Notes: generated by a model from the letters alone, not told the origin. Positions 36,245-50,214 are shown, numbered from the stretch's first letter. The stretch is DNA of 64,000 bases from Epiperipatus broadwayi (GCA_028023455.1 JAQFVV010006203.1:10080876-10144875), one strand, 5' to 3'. Made by a program: numbers and translations.

Positions 36245-38935
36245 TAAAACAACTTTTAAATAATTCATTGCAGAAAAATATATAGAAAAAGAAAAGATAT
36301 TACAAATCTTGACAACTGTTAAATAGTAAGTATTTGAATAGATTTTTATATAAATATGCTTAATAATAGCTAGATATTCATTTACTAGCCAATATTTCAT
36401 GATTGTGTTGATAACTTCAGTGGAACATATACATATTGTCCAAGTTTTTGCCTTAAATTTGAACCCAGTTTGCAGAAAATGACATGCAGATGTCCTATCA
36501 TTACATGATTTGGTTTATATATATATATAATAAGAACTTCAAATGGGCCATTGTAGCTACAGAGGCAATAATGATTCTTCAATTCTTCTCAACAAGTCTT
36601 AAAAAATACTGCCATAGATATAACTTATCCAAGCTTGGATAAACGTTAGTATGATTTTTCTTTATTGCTTTATTCTCTGTTAAAAAAAAAAAGCAAACAA
36701 AAAAACAATTTACCATTAAATGAGTTGATCGTGATTCAGCTATCTTAAAACGATTGGCTTGTTTGGTTACTTTCACAGACTTCAAAAATGTTTTTTTTTT
36801 TATTTATTGTTAAATTAATTTTAAATCTAGTAAATTATAAACACTTCATAATAATTTATCTTTATGATATTTATTATTATAAAAACAAAAATTTGATCAC
36901 ATTTAGTAAAATATTGTTAATGTGATATTTTTGATATTAATTTATAACTAAAAATTATATTTCGGAAGGTATATACTTAAATAAAAGGTTTATTGTTAAG
37001 AAAGAAAGAACGTTTGCATGCCGTTAAAGTTTTGGCGCGTTCAAATTTTTTAAACAAATTTAACCAGTTTATTTTACATAGAGAGAGATATTAGTGTAAT
37101 ATAGAACGATCGATATATCAATTTTCTTTATTAGCCTTTCAATTAGTATCTATACAGTTATATATACTGATGGTATTTTAATGCAGTTATCAGTACACTA
37201 ATACTTTTTTACATCTTACAGGTAAATTTTCTAAATGTATTAATATTGTATACATGAATAAATATCAACGTAATTTAATATAGATTTCATTGTAAATGAT
37301 TTGACCGAAACTAATTTTATTCAAATTTTTCTTTTAGTTTACTTCTTAATTCCACGAGTATGCAAAATGTTTTTGCTTTTAATAACAAAATCAAATCATT
37401 TGTAAACGATCTTTCTTTTATTCAATATTTCCATTATTTTGGAATTCTTCATGCAATTTTCTTAGTTATTTCCAATTTTCAAGTATTGGATTCCCTTGAC
37501 TGTTCTTTATTTACATCTACATAGCACCACATTTCAAACAATATGTAAATTATTTTTTTAACTAATACCTTCATCTAGTGACAAATTTCTGGTACTGTAT
37601 TGTTAAAAATTGCTTAATTGTTATCATTTTAATCTTCATTACTAGTTAATCATTGAGATATGTCCAAAAGAGATCAAATATATGTTACCGTATTTCTAAT
37701 ATTGTAAACTTCTCAGGCTTATCATTCGCTGAAGTAGCATTAATTTTAGATGACTTTATTTTCACTTCAAACTTACTATGAGTGCTATTACTGACATTTA
37801 TTAATTTTTAATGCTAATTCACTTTTTACAATTACTGCTATATCAGTAAGTATGATTCACAAAGTGAAATACCTGACTTAAACCAGGATCATTCTCACCT
37901 GACTAACATAAATAAATAAAACAACTCATTTTATATTAATGGAATGAGACAACTGCTCGAATTTTACATGATCTTATAAGCAATTAACCATATACATATT
38001 TTTTTTATTCTCTGATTGCTTCTAGGTTGATAACTTATAATTTTTTTAAGTAATAGTTATCTGACATAACATTTTTAATTTATTATTTATTGCTCTATTA
38101 CTTTAAGTTATTTAAGAATTTACCAGTAGAATATTTTAAAATTACTCTGTTTAATATATATGTATATAATAAATGACATGAAATGTGCATGTGTAATAGA
38201 ACTAGAAACAGATGAATCGTCTGTGAGCCGCCAATATAAATATATGTATTCACTTTTTCTTTCTCAGAAAATTTCTAAGAATAAAGCAGTCATTCACTCC
38301 TAAAGCTTCAGATTTTAATTCTGGAAATGTAGGTGAAATTCTAAACTCAAACCAGATGTACATATGGAATTATTAATTTGAAATCATAATCCGTCAAATG
38401 AAGAGATGAATTTCATTTTTAACAATCTTTATGCTTAATAAATAGAAATCAATTAATTGTAAATATTTAATTAACACAACACTAAAAATATGTAAGTAAT
38501 ATATAAAATAGAATTGAAAAAATATTATTAAAAATGAGATTCTGTCTCTTATCTTTGAATAATTATAAGTGCAAATTAATATGTTATATTTTATTTTGGT
38601 TTAAGCTGAGGTTATACAAAAAGTAGTTGTTTCTTTCTTAGAGGTTTTAAGACTAAGAAAAAGTGATTAAATGCATTTATATGTGCGTGTTAAAATGAAA
38701 ATTTTCATTCTCAGCAGATATAAGATAAACAATTTGGATTCATTTATGTACGTTTATCTGTATATAATTAGGAATACTATTGTGCTGATTATTTGTTGCA
38801 TTGCATTTGTCATCAATTGAGTAACAATTTATTTGCACACACATTCTACATAACACATTTGTTTATTAATACCAGGTGGAGCCACTAAAGATATACTGAA
38901 GATGTCTTAACATTTTCAAAAGAATCAAAATATTA
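36245..38935. other. Intergenic A+T-rich DNA, nothing recognised
   Basis: No exon, RNA or repeat boundary supported. Open frames are short and without signatures. Confidence 0.5.
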
Positions 38936-38939
38936 ATAA

Positions 38940-39330
38940 AAATTTATCAAACTAATCTTAATGTGATTTTAATATGTAATTTAAAATTTTTAAAAGGTGA
39001 TGCAAATTGATATAAATATAATTTTAAAATTTAATACGTAATTTTGTTTTTTAAAAAAATAGTACAAACTATTATGAATGTAATTTTATAATTTATTGTA
39101 TCATTTTAGAAAAAAGCTATACAAATATTTTCAAAACAAATAAAATATTGATGAAATTTTATGCAATTAATGTAACATAATTTTAGAATGTAAAGCATAA
39201 TTTAAAAAAAAAATAACACAGACTTAATATAAATGTAGTTTTAAAATTTATTGTGTAATAAAAAGGCAATGTAAACTAAGGGTAAACAGAATGTCATTTC
39301 AAAATTTAATGCATCATTTTATATAAAAAC
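38940..39330. repeat. Degenerate minisatellite, unit about 60 bp
   Basis: Five to six diverged units, each with the pattern TAATnTAATTTTAAAATTTA followed by an AT-rich spacer and a 'ACAAA/ACAGA' start. Examples begin near 39000, 39060, 39120, 39205 and 39265. Unit length varies, and the repeats are old. Confidence 0.5.
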
Positions 39331-39629
39331 AATATAAGCAACAAGGGCAGGTGATAAAATTTTATGAACAAAAACAAAATCCAAATTATATTAATGGCTG
39401 TAGAACATTGTATGAATTTCTTTGACAAATGTTACAAAGAGGTCTTGATTTCTTCTGTCCTCATTATATTTTTCAAAAGATGTGATTCAAATTAGGTCTT
39501 TTTTCTGATCAGTGTCAGGAAGCATCCAACTGACACATGTCTCTATATAATAGTATGGAGACTGCAAAAACATAACTTCTGTATTTCATCCAAATAATAC
39601 TTAGAATAATGGTTTGTTTTGATTAGAAC

Positions 39630-39960
39630 ATGACAATCTCAATTTATCTCAAAAATTATTTGTTTTAGAAAACAAGACATGAAAATATGCAGTTGTTTTT
39701 CATCTAACTAATAGTTCAAAGAATTTTTTTGGAATATAAATTATCCATTTTAATTCATATTAAAATTGTTTGCTTTTAAAACAAATTGTTTATTTCAGAA
39801 GTTATAATATTATTTGTTTGAATATTTGGGAAAATACAGTGTCCACTACCTTTTTTCACTCAATGACAAAATTTAATTCATATCAAAATGTTTTATTTTG
39901 AAAACAAATTGGTTTGAAAAGTATAACAAATAGTAAAAAATATTTATTTGAATTAATCTT
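39630..39960. repeat. Degenerate tandem repeat, period about 118 bp
   Basis: Three diverged copies of a TTTAATTCATAT-AAAATTGTTT...AAAACAAATTG-TT block, starting near 39636, 39753 and 39871. Confidence 0.45.
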
Positions 39961-40834
39961 TGTTAATCATAAATTTTAACAATAGTGAAAACTGTTTGTT
40001 TGATTTTTTTTTAATTTCTTAATATTTTCTGAATGGATTTAGTCATACCATGAAATGTTTTTTCAAAATTATTGTAGAGATTATTGCCATAAAAAAACAC
40101 AAATAGAAATGAAAACATCATCTAATAAAAACAAAAATAGAAATTTTTAAAATATGAAAGTGAGGATGACAATAAAGTAGAAAACTGATACAAAATCAAT
40201 AGATACTCAGATAAATAGGCTTTAAATTTTTTTTAATGAGAGGTAATTTACATGTTTTATCATGTTTGTTGGCATACTTGCATTTTTTAAAATACCACTA
40301 CCAATTTTCAAATGGCTTAATTTTATATTATTTTTTAAATTGGACAAGTGACCTCAGTATCTTCCTATTTCATTTTCTGGCTATATTTTTTTTCTTTGAA
40401 TAATCTAACATTTATTGTAAATAATGCTTATAAAACAATCAAATTTGAATATATATAAAACAAATACATATCTTAGGTGTGGTATAAGATACCAATTGTA
40501 ATTGGAGTGACACAAAACTACACGGTAGCCATTGCAGATTAATGATGAATGAAATGTTTGAAAGGATTCTAGTATTTAAAAAAATCTATATAATGGGGAG
40601 GGGGTGATGTGTTCTATTTACATATTTATTATATTTTCTCCTTTAGAATTGTGGTAATTAATTATTATCCATGCCCATGTCCCTGGCCTCAAAAGAGATC
40701 AAGTTTGGATTTAAATAGAATATTAATAATTTTTTGATTAGTTATATATGTTGTTCTTATATTATAGCATTTCAAAATACACCCATGCTGCTAATAATTT
40801 CTTTTCATATAAAGAATTCAAACTCTAATGACTA

Positions 40835-40875
40835 TTGTTTTTTTTCTTCTTTTTTTTCTTTTTCTTTTTTTAAGT
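40835..40875. repeat. Polypyrimidine tract
   Basis: A T-rich stretch with interspersed C and no purines over about 38 bases. No exon follows it. Confidence 0.6.
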
Positions 40876-41180
40876 TCTGGATTAAAACTTCATTTATGAT
40901 TATTTTAATGTAACCATTACTTAACAAGATAGTGTTTATATATATATATATTTTTCTAAATATAATTTTTCTGCACCATTAACTGTTCTAGTAAAAAAAA
41001 TATTTTACTACAAAAAAAAATCTGTGCTGGGTGATGATGTAATGGTCATCTTAAAATATCTTTCTTGGGTAAATTGTTTCTAAAAATAGAAAATGATGAA
41101 ACATTATTTTGGTGATGTTACATTAAAGAAAAAAGTTTTCCAGTCACTATTAAAAATTTAATAAAAGGATAGATTTATTT

Positions 41181-42066
41181 GGTACTGTGGTATTAGAGCT
41201 GCGAAATGAAGAATTATAATCGTTTAATCATTAAATTATTAGGTTAATAAATCAAAAACATATTTTAAAATCTACATTTAAAAAAAAAAAACAATTTAAC
41301 AAAAAAAAAATACGAAAAGTATTAATGTGAAGAATAGTTAAAATGCGTGTTTAAATCAAATTGAGTGTGTGTTTGCTCGTGCATATTCTGCATAATCTAT
41401 TTTAATACATTGTACAGGCTTACCCCTGCATTTATATATGTAATATATGTGGGATTCGAACTCAGATTTTTACACGACCTATAACTCTCAGTGCCATCTT
41501 ATATTGCTGACTCACCTGATCACACACATGTTGAAAAGATAAATAATCATCAATATTCGTATTTTGTGCTAAACCAGCACTCATCAGTTGGTTCAGATTA
41601 CCATCTCCACACATATATACAATTAGTACTCAGTTTTATATTAAGATAACCAATCTTCATATTTTAATGAGTGCTGGTTTAGCACGAAATACGGATATTG
41701 GTGATTATTTATCTTTTCAATATGTGTGTGATCAGGTGAGTTAGCAATATAAGATGGCACTGAGAGTTTAGGTCGTGTGAAAGTCTGAGTTCGAATCCTG
41801 CATATATTACATATATAAATGCAGGTGTAAGCCTGTACAATGTATTAAAATAGATTATGCAGAATATGCACGTGCAAACATACACTCAATTTGATTTAAA
41901 CACGCATTTTAACTATTCTTCACATTAATGCTTTTCGTATTTTTTTTTTGTTGAATTGTTTTTTTTTAATGTAGATTTTAAAATATGTTTTTGATTTAAT
42001 AACCTAATTATTTTAATGATTAAACGATTATAATTCTTCATGTCGCAGCTCTAATATCACAGTACC
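41181..42066. mobile_element. Long foldback element with hAT-like ends and SINE-B arms (886 bp)
   Basis: The two arms (about 41181-41600 and 41660-42066) are near-perfect complements. The ends run GGTACTGTGGTATTAGAGCT and AGCTCTAATATCACAGTACC. The segment TAGAGCTGCGAAATGAAG with its TTATAATCGTTTAATCATTAAA continuation resembles termini of some hAT non-autonomous elements. Each arm carries a tRNA-derived block; on the right arm AGTTCGAATCC (41794-41804) is a canonical Pol III B-box and GTGAGTTAGCAATATAAGATGG an A-box/D-arm-like region. Related single-orientation sequence occurs at 8155-8335 and 55190-55520. Arms of over 400 bp and little divergence suggest a recent origin. No unambiguous target duplication. 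Confidence 0.85.
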
Positions 42067-42069
42067 ATT

Positions 42070-45000
42070 TAGATATATATAAAAAAGCAATCATAAATCT
42101 TATCTTTACCATCTTTCTAGACAACAATCATATCTACATATGTCATTCAAATAGATGATAATATGTTTTCATTATTAGATTCATTGTAATAATGTATACA
42201 ATTTCTCCATTTAACTGTCAGTACAATCTACAGAGATTGTTAAATAAGTAATCCTTAGCAAAACAGCTGATATATAAATAATGAATCAATCAGATTAAAT
42301 AAAGTATATATTTTTAATTAATACTGTACTTAACTACAATTGAAATATAAGGTATATATATTATATTGTTTGGTGCTGTATCGGTGTGGACTGCTTTCAT
42401 GTATTTACATTTACAAATCAATCTAGTCTTGAGCATAATTATCTATCTATATTACACATAGTTTCAGCATAGTTTGAAAGTTAAAATTGACTATTTATTA
42501 GCCTGCTTTTAAAACAGATATTTGCCTGTTTAATGAGGTTTATTTAAACTTTTTTGAATTAAAAATTTTGATGTCTTTCAATCAAGTGTCAATTTTTAGT
42601 CTCTATGTAAACGTTTTGGATCATAGATAAAGATGAGTATCCACCTTTATCACGATAAAAAATTTCCCTGATAATAAACACATTGAGATTCTTGGTATTG
42701 TTTCAGCGTGGATTGCTTTATGTATTTATATATAATTAGGTCATGTGATATATGACGTAATTTCTTTGCATATACATATATATTCTGACCTTGCTCTCAT
42801 GCATCCTCACTTCAGATAATATATGAAATAAAATAAAATGGGTTCTATCTCAGTTAATAATTAATAACTAAAATATTCAGCATTAAAATTAAAATATTTC
42901 ACTAGCTCAAATTTAAAATACGAATAAGGTTCAGTTTATAAAAATAAATTAAATAAATATTTAATATTTTCATGAGACTTGAAGTGAAAATACAGGTGAC
43001 AAGATAAATTACATTGAGCCAATATCCCACAGGATACTACCTCAATGGCATAAGAACACTATCCCCCCTTATTACTATTTCAAATAACAAACTCATAGTA
43101 TTCTTACGACTTTAATAACTTCTACTCACTAAGATTAAACTAATAATTAAATCTTAATCTTCTATTTAATAATCTAGCTCAATAAAATAATCTCAGGTTC
43201 AAAAAGTTTATTCTAAGTTAATTTAAAATATGGTAGTAAAATATGAGAAGGGATTTTATGTCATAATCTACTACACTTAAACTAATAATAATAAATAACA
43301 GTAATAATATTCTTCATTGTTTAACTAATTCTGTATAACTTTTCTTTTTACTATAATTTTATTACCATAATAAAATAATATAATATGATCTTATATCTTC
43401 ATGTAATGATATAATAAATACGTGGTAGCATTTTAATAATCTGACAAACAAAATATCTGTGGCAACTGATAGCATATAATTTAATATAATATTGTGATAA
43501 TTGATTTATGACCAATAAAATAATGTAAGATTATGATTATTTAATTATAATGAATACCAATAAAATATTTAAAATTCTTAAAATAATTCTCTATTTATCT
43601 TTTTGTGCAAAATTATATATTTGTTTCGATTATTATGCATATATCGTGATTTCATGCAGCGATGTGGAGAAATAAATAACTCGGACACAAAATCTTTGAA
43701 ATAACAAAATTTAACAAAGTTTATTACTAACAACAAATAAATAAACAATTTATTTACACTATTTACAGTGGATATCCTTAACTTTTTTACTTTACAGTTT
43801 GATCTACTGGGTTATGAAAAAAATAATTTATATTTTAGTTATATATCTTTATCTAAACTTAAGACAAAATTTTTAAAAAAATGTTACTATTTGGTTTTTC
43901 ATTATGGTTAACTTATTACAAATATATTTATCTACTTTATTAGCAACAGCATTTTATCCTTAATATTATTAAACTATCTTATTGTAAAAAATTCATACCT
44001 AAAAAAACATTCTATAGAAAACAAAATTTTATAATGAGTATGGATTTCTCAAAATATTAAAAAAAAATTCATCTTGCAAAGTCAAAGATGTTACACAAAA
44101 TATTATCCAAAATTCAATACTAGATTTTAGTATTTATCACACAATGTTTACTAATCATAATATATTCTTCTTTAAGCCTTACTTTAGTTTAATATAAGGG
44201 TAATCATCAATACATGTCTGTTAATCAACAAACAAAAAATATAATATGCATATTGTTTACATAATTTACTTTGTACTATTGTATTTTAAAATATGCAATA
44301 CTTATTTTTCTCTTAAAAAAAATAATACTAAAGCATTTAAAATTATTATCACTTTAAAAAAAATATCTTTGTTTAGATACTCTATTTTAAAAAAGTTTAT
44401 ATTTCATTTCCGAAATAAAATTCAAAATATATTCTATGATTCTTTTCTTTCCTTAGGATACTTTGGATCTTCAATTTTAAGTTATAATATTCTGCTCCTT
44501 ATAAGCAAATAAACTAATCTTATCCAAAAACGATAGCATAACCTTAGTTCTAAATTATTTATCATTTCTCTTAAACATATCTTACTGAACGATGCAGTTA
44601 CATGAAATAAAGATAGCGAAAACAGATGCATAGGATTAAGGAAGAAAGCTAGAGTATTACTCCTAACATATCTCAAAATCATGGCACAGTGCGAAGAGGT
44701 AGGACATTTACCTGCCTAATATCCTCTAGTACAGGGACGATGTTAAAGCTATTTCGTCAGCTTTATTAGAACATCAAATATTTAAAGAAATATAAACACT
44801 GTCCAAATAAAATGTATATCAGTCACAGGGCTATGTTAACTATGCTGATAACCACATAAAGACTAAATATTATTTCCATTCCTTATAACATCCTATTTCT
44901 TAAAACATCATCTTTGGTTTCCTGTTCACTAAGTACTTCCAAGCCACTATCTCAACATTATTTCTCAAGATTTTCCACATCTTACATCGATAAATAACTA

Positions 45001-47600
45001 TCTGCATTTACAAAACAATAAATAAAATTCATTAATAGTTAAACAATCTTACGATTCCATACGAAAAGTTGCTTACTTCATTGCTCTGTATGTTTAATCA
45101 CATACAATCTACTTAGACAATATTTGAATATCCCAAATGAAAATTTTAAAAGAATCACATAATTATTTGTTATGTTGGATTATATCACTAATAAAAAAAA
45201 AAAAAATCGTCGTATGCATATTTTCAAATCAATCCTATCTCATAATGTTTTTTTAAAATGTTGTATGAAATGCGGTACATATAAGTAAAAAAACTTTTAC
45301 ACTTCATTCTTCCAATTTATAGATGATCTAAAGAAAACAAATATATATATATATACATTATAAATTATCAATAGTTATTATTATTACCAATAACCTTTAT
45401 CTAGTCATCGTGTTCAGTAGGCTTCCCTTTATCCACTTGAGCATTGCAGATATAAAAAAAAAATTCACACCCATACACTTTATATAAAATATTTTTAGCT
45501 AAATTATTAGATTGTTATATTATAAAATTTTAATATTAATAAATTAATGTTTTTATGTTTTTCCTAATCTTATATAAAAATTTAGATTTAAACTAGGTTA
45601 ACAAAATAAACGGAATCAAAACTATAATTACATATTTTCTTGACAATAGTTCCTCATAAGTCCAAAATGTTTATTATTTTCTCTAGAGTTTTTAAAAATG
45701 TTCTTCTCCAAGCATGTTAAAGTTTAAAATAAAAATAATTATTAATCCATTTAGTAAAATTTATAGAAAATAATCCTTGGTTTTAGTATTTAGAACCATA
45801 ATTATTAAATTATAATATTAATTAATCCCGTGAAGCTTCTTAATCTTCTCTACCAATATTCTCTGCGTATCCAATGCATCAATCCATTTAATTTAACTTT
45901 AAAAAAATATTCGATAAACTTTTAAGTACTATTTGTATTTCCATGGATCCATCTTTTATTCAACTATGTATTCACTTTTTTATATATGTTTCCTTCTTGA
46001 TACATTTAAACTTTCGTTTGGTATTTTTATATATCACTTTTAGAAATAAATAAAAAAAAGGTTACCTTCAGAAAGGATATAAAATTTTACTCCTTTTGAT
46101 ATAATATTATATAAAATAATTCATGCAATATACAATTGTCTTATTACTATTTAAAAAATAAATCTTGGATAGGCTTATAAATAATAATGCGTCTCTAATT
46201 TTTTCATTAGACTCTGTATGATGTCCGTGCTGTGGTTTTTTTTTTATGTCCCAAAAAAATTCTCTGATTATACATAAATAAAGCTGTATCAATAAATATT
46301 TCAAATATGTTTTCAGTATTACAATTTATATCCATTTTATTTTGTAGTATATCCATTTTTTATTGCGTAGTTTAGGTTAAACTTTTAGATAAAATACGAC
46401 TGGTAAGTACTTTAAAAAATTAGAAAATCATCTCCACGAAGTTTCTAAATATATAATTTTTTTTCTAAAACTTTCTTTTGCAAAACACTTTAAAATTATC
46501 AATTAGTTTTTGCAAAATAAACAATAAGAAAGTACCAAAAAAAAAATTGACTTTCTCCGGTTTCAATACATTATTAATCTCCCCCTATACCCCTGTACAA
46601 TTCATATTTATAGTCTGTAAGAATACCTATTCCTATTGGTTAATTCTTACTTTTGCTTGAGAACAAATTTACATATTTTTAGTTTATAGTAGAATTGAAT
46701 TTCAAAACTAGAAATTGTGACATAATGAACTTAAAATATTATTTACAATATTACTTTTAAATAAATTATTATTTTATTAAAACCATTTAAACATTTAAAA
46801 TAACTTTTAAAACAATTTTAATAACTTATTCCATTTCTTAATATTCAATTTATCTATTTTTATTTAAATAAAATATTTAATTTTTATATTATGAATGTAT
46901 TCGTCTTTATTACATTATTTAAACATGTTATACGATAGTTAACTTAATGTTTAATACTATTTACTTTTATGATAGGCAATAATTCTATCCAATTCTATAA
47001 TATAACTTTTAAAATATTTTAAACTTTGTTATTATTTCAAACAAGCGTGTGTTTGAGAGTATGTAATATACAAGTCACATGATTAATAACTTTGACAGAC
47101 GATTTTCAATCTATTTCTCTGCCTAGACTAATAAAATTGATACACTTATTATATTATATAAAATAATTATAAAAAATTTGGAAGAACAATTTAGAAAATA
47201 TAGAATTAAATATAATTCTCACCATCATAAAGTTTATTTTTAAAATGTACGATATTAATTTTTGTTTATTAAATATGACTATAAATTTAAATATAGCATT
47301 TATTAAATTATACGTTTTAAACTATTAAAATCGAATTTTTAAATATACTTTTAATTTTTATAGCTGTGTTATTTAATATGGCCAGCTTTTACAACCATAT
47401 GAAACAATATTTTAAACTTTACTTAACTACTTTTTAAATAATTCGCTATAATTTTATATACCACGTATTTTCTTTAGCTTTAAATTGTACTTTAAAAATA
47501 TAATCGACAAACTATAATTAATGTATTAAAAGAACATATTCTAAAATTTAAAATTTTTAGTAATTGACTGTTATGAACTATTACTGGCCTATAGAAAAGG
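42070..47600. other. Intergenic A+T-rich DNA, nothing recognised
   Basis: About 5.5 kb of extremely A+T-rich sequence with only short, low-complexity open frames. A tRNA-like fragment near 44690-44745 lacks a B-box and is not called. Confidence 0.5.
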
Positions 47601-47605
47601 GCACA

Positions 47606-47608
<3 letters not shown>

Positions 47609-47669
<61 letters not shown>

Positions 47670-47697
47670 ACCCACCCCACCCCCCCCCCCCCACCCC
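47609..47697. repeat. Poly-C run (61 C) plus C-rich CCCA tract
   Basis: An uninterrupted run of 61 C at 47609-47669, then ACCCACCCCACC...CCACCCC to 47697 and a short TATATATATA. The complementary strand is a G-tract able to form quadruplexes. The poly-glycine open frame on the minus strand is an artefact. Confidence 0.95.
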
Positions 47698-48891
47698 ATA
47701 TATATATACTAACCAAATTAATATCTGTACATTACACTCGCATGCTTTTCAGTTCTTTAGCACAACTTAATCAGGTTTGTATTTTGTATTTCAGCAGAAA
47801 ATCAATAATCTTTCTTTTAGAGCATTCCAAAAATATTTTTGATTGAAAACTTGATCAATCATTTTTTCAGTATATCTGGAATGTATTGTTAATATATTTT
47901 TTACATACATACCAGATGTTTTTAAAAGTGCGCATTCGAAAACATAAATTTCTACACTTTCTATCAGCTTATAAGTTAGAAGACATGACATAGGAGAATC
48001 CATTACAATGCTGAAAATTTGTTATAATGTGTCTCTTAAAGTAGCTGCGTACCGATTTAAGGTTTGACTGTCAGAAACTAACTACTATATTATTGTTTTA
48101 ATCTTTAAATTTTTTAATTTAGAAACAAAATATATTGATTTCTTTATGTATGATTTTAAAAATAGTATTATAGATTGTCTTATATCAATCACAAATCTAG
48201 TTAAAATGAAAATAGATGAGTCGATTGTGCTCATTGTAAGTTAGAGAAGGGTGTCTCTTTTGCTTATTTTTGATAATCTATATAAATTGGTTCAAGCGGA
48301 AAACTTTTACTACAGATTTTTTTTTTATTTATTTGCAAAGAATGGCTTATTAATAGTAGTAGCCTTTGTTGTTTTGTAAGATAAGTAGTATACTCTCGAT
48401 GTGTCTTTAAGTAAGATTACTGTATAGCAAAATTAGGATTTTATTGTTAAATGTATCATAGTCCATGATGATAATGATGTTGTCTTTGTTTTCCAGAAGT
48501 ACAATTATACACTTCTCTAATTTATATTGTTTAGAACCTGTCCTTTTTCTTTGACAATTATTTATAGAAAATATAATTTTTTTATGAAATATTAAAAATT
48601 TGAGTTCTAGCTGTATCAGCTATTGATGAATCTGTTTTATCAAGAGCTGACTTCTTTTATAAATAATTCTTTCAAACGGTATCAGAAAGATGTTAAAGCA
48701 TAATTAAAGATTTTTTTAAGACTTGAAATTTTGTCTGTAGATAGGTTGTTGTTTTTTTTCATGTTGATAAATTATAAAACATTTTTATGAATTTCAGAGA
48801 TTATACTTTTATTAGATTTTTTTTTTTGCTTTATGTATTTTAGCTTGAATTTGAAGCAGAAGTATGATTTGCAATATTATCAAAACTAAAC

Positions 48892-49399
48892 CCATAAGTC
48901 GGGGGGCAAATAGCGGCCTGAGGGCCACATGTGACCCACTAAGAGTTTTTATGTGGCCCGCCAAGACTATCAGAAAAATCTGCCTTGAACTGAGATTTCC
49001 TTCTCGTGTGCGACCGAATATTCATCTCGTATTTTCCACTAGGATGGCCACATCAATACACATGCACAGTGTAGATACAATGTGCAATGCTTTTCCAGTT
49101 GATCTGGTTATTTTCAATTTTGTCTTTGCATTAGCAAATATATACATTTTCAATTTTAGTGAAATCATGAGCCCTCTGAAAAAATGTAAAATCAGTGATG
49201 AATGTCATGTGTTTAATGAAGAAGGGACAAACAAATATTTCTTTGGAAATATAGGAAATAAAGCAATGTGTTTATTGTATCATGAAAAAAAGGTGCGGCC
49301 CTATGCTAGCCTTCGCTTCCACAAAGTGACCCCCAATGTGGCCCTCCACCAGCCTCTGTTGCCCCCTTGCTAAAACAATTACCCACCCCTTCCATAAGT
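48892..49399 (+). mobile_element. Small hAT element (492 bp) with 8-bp target duplication
   Basis: The element is 48900-49391, flanked by CCATAAGT at 48892-48899 and 49392-49399. The left end reads CGGGGGGCAAATAGCGGCC...GGGCCACATGTGACCC. The complement of the right end reads AAGGGGTGGGTAATTG...GGGCCACATTGGGGGTCAC. Both derive from the common hAT terminus CAGGGGTGGGCAAAC. The interior carries an N-terminal transposase fragment. It is a deletion derivative of a larger BED-type hAT, of a different family from the one at 17753. Confidence 0.9.
49167..49294 (+). pseudogene. hAT transposase N-terminal (BED-region) fragment
   Basis: Begins at an ATG and reads MSPLKKCKISDECHVFNEEG, then NKYFFGNIGNKAMCLLYHEKK. 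This resembles the start of GTF2IRD2/ZBED-type hAT transposases (KKRK...F.E.W...YFF...G...CL-C). The second zinc-binding Cys of the BED finger is replaced by Tyr (C-L-L-Y). After this the sequence runs straight into the right terminal repeat, so the rest of the transposase is deleted. The longer open frame starting at 48864 extends into terminal-repeat and flanking DNA and is not a gene. Confidence 0.7.
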
Positions 49400-49423
49400 G
49401 TATCTTCTGCTACTAATAAATAA

Positions 49424-49448
49424 ACGTGTGTGTGTATATATATATGTC
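49424..49448. repeat. (GT)n(TA)n microsatellite
   Basis: Short compound dinucleotide tract just outside the hAT element. Confidence 0.8.
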
Positions 49449-50214
49449 TTGGAGTCATTTATTATTTTCATATGTATTTATTGATACGTTTCAAGAATAT
49501 GTAGCAGAATGAGAGTTTTTAAGTATATCTAATATATATATATAATTTTAAATACAAAAAGTTAAAATAGAAATTACATAACAATGACATTTGTTAATAT
49601 TATAAAGAAATAACCAATCAATCTGCAGGACATATCTTTCTAAAACGTAACTTTCATCAGCTCACCCAAAATGTTGCTACTTCTCATGAAATATAATAAT
49701 CTAGTCATATATTAATAGCAAACTAAAGTGACTTGAATATATACACTTTTAATGGTTTAATATAGCAAAGAGAAAATAAACTCAAGAATTGAGTATCTGA
49801 ATCAATTCATAAGTAATTGGGTAAAATTTAAAAACAAAACCTTCATTTAATTGAATAGAATTATTATCTCATATTAATGCTTAAAAATCACTACACTAGA
49901 CTTTCTAAATTAATAATGATAACTTTCTATTCAAGTCTCTAATTTTACATTTCCTATCATTGCATTCACTGCAAAACATTTTTATCTTGCTAGGATTAAA
50001 AATATGACCAAATAAATATTCATGATCCCAAAACATTGATAACATTGAAGGATCCAACTTAACTTTGTTGCAACAATATACATGTTTTTTAAGTCTTACA
50101 TTGATGTTTGTTCTGATTCCTGTAGTAAACATAAAACCAATTATATTCCTAACATTTAATCAAATCAATAATATGAAAATGTTCTTTACGATCAACTTTA
50201 TTTTTACTATTGTT

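Noticed and set aside
38870-38902. Alternative SVOP terminal exon (CCAG followed by a short frame VEPLKIY and stop)
   Set aside because: A splice-acceptor-like sequence with seven codons is expected by chance at this distance, and nothing ties it to the SVOP frame.
44685-44750. Possible tRNA-like sequence
   Set aside because: No B-box and no acceptor-stem pairing.
47492-47716. Glycine-rich open frame on the minus strand
   Set aside because: Translation of the poly-C/G run.
48864-49373. 169-codon open frame as a host gene
   Set aside because: It starts outside and runs through the terminal repeats of a small hAT element; only 49167-49294 is protein-like and it is a transposase relic.
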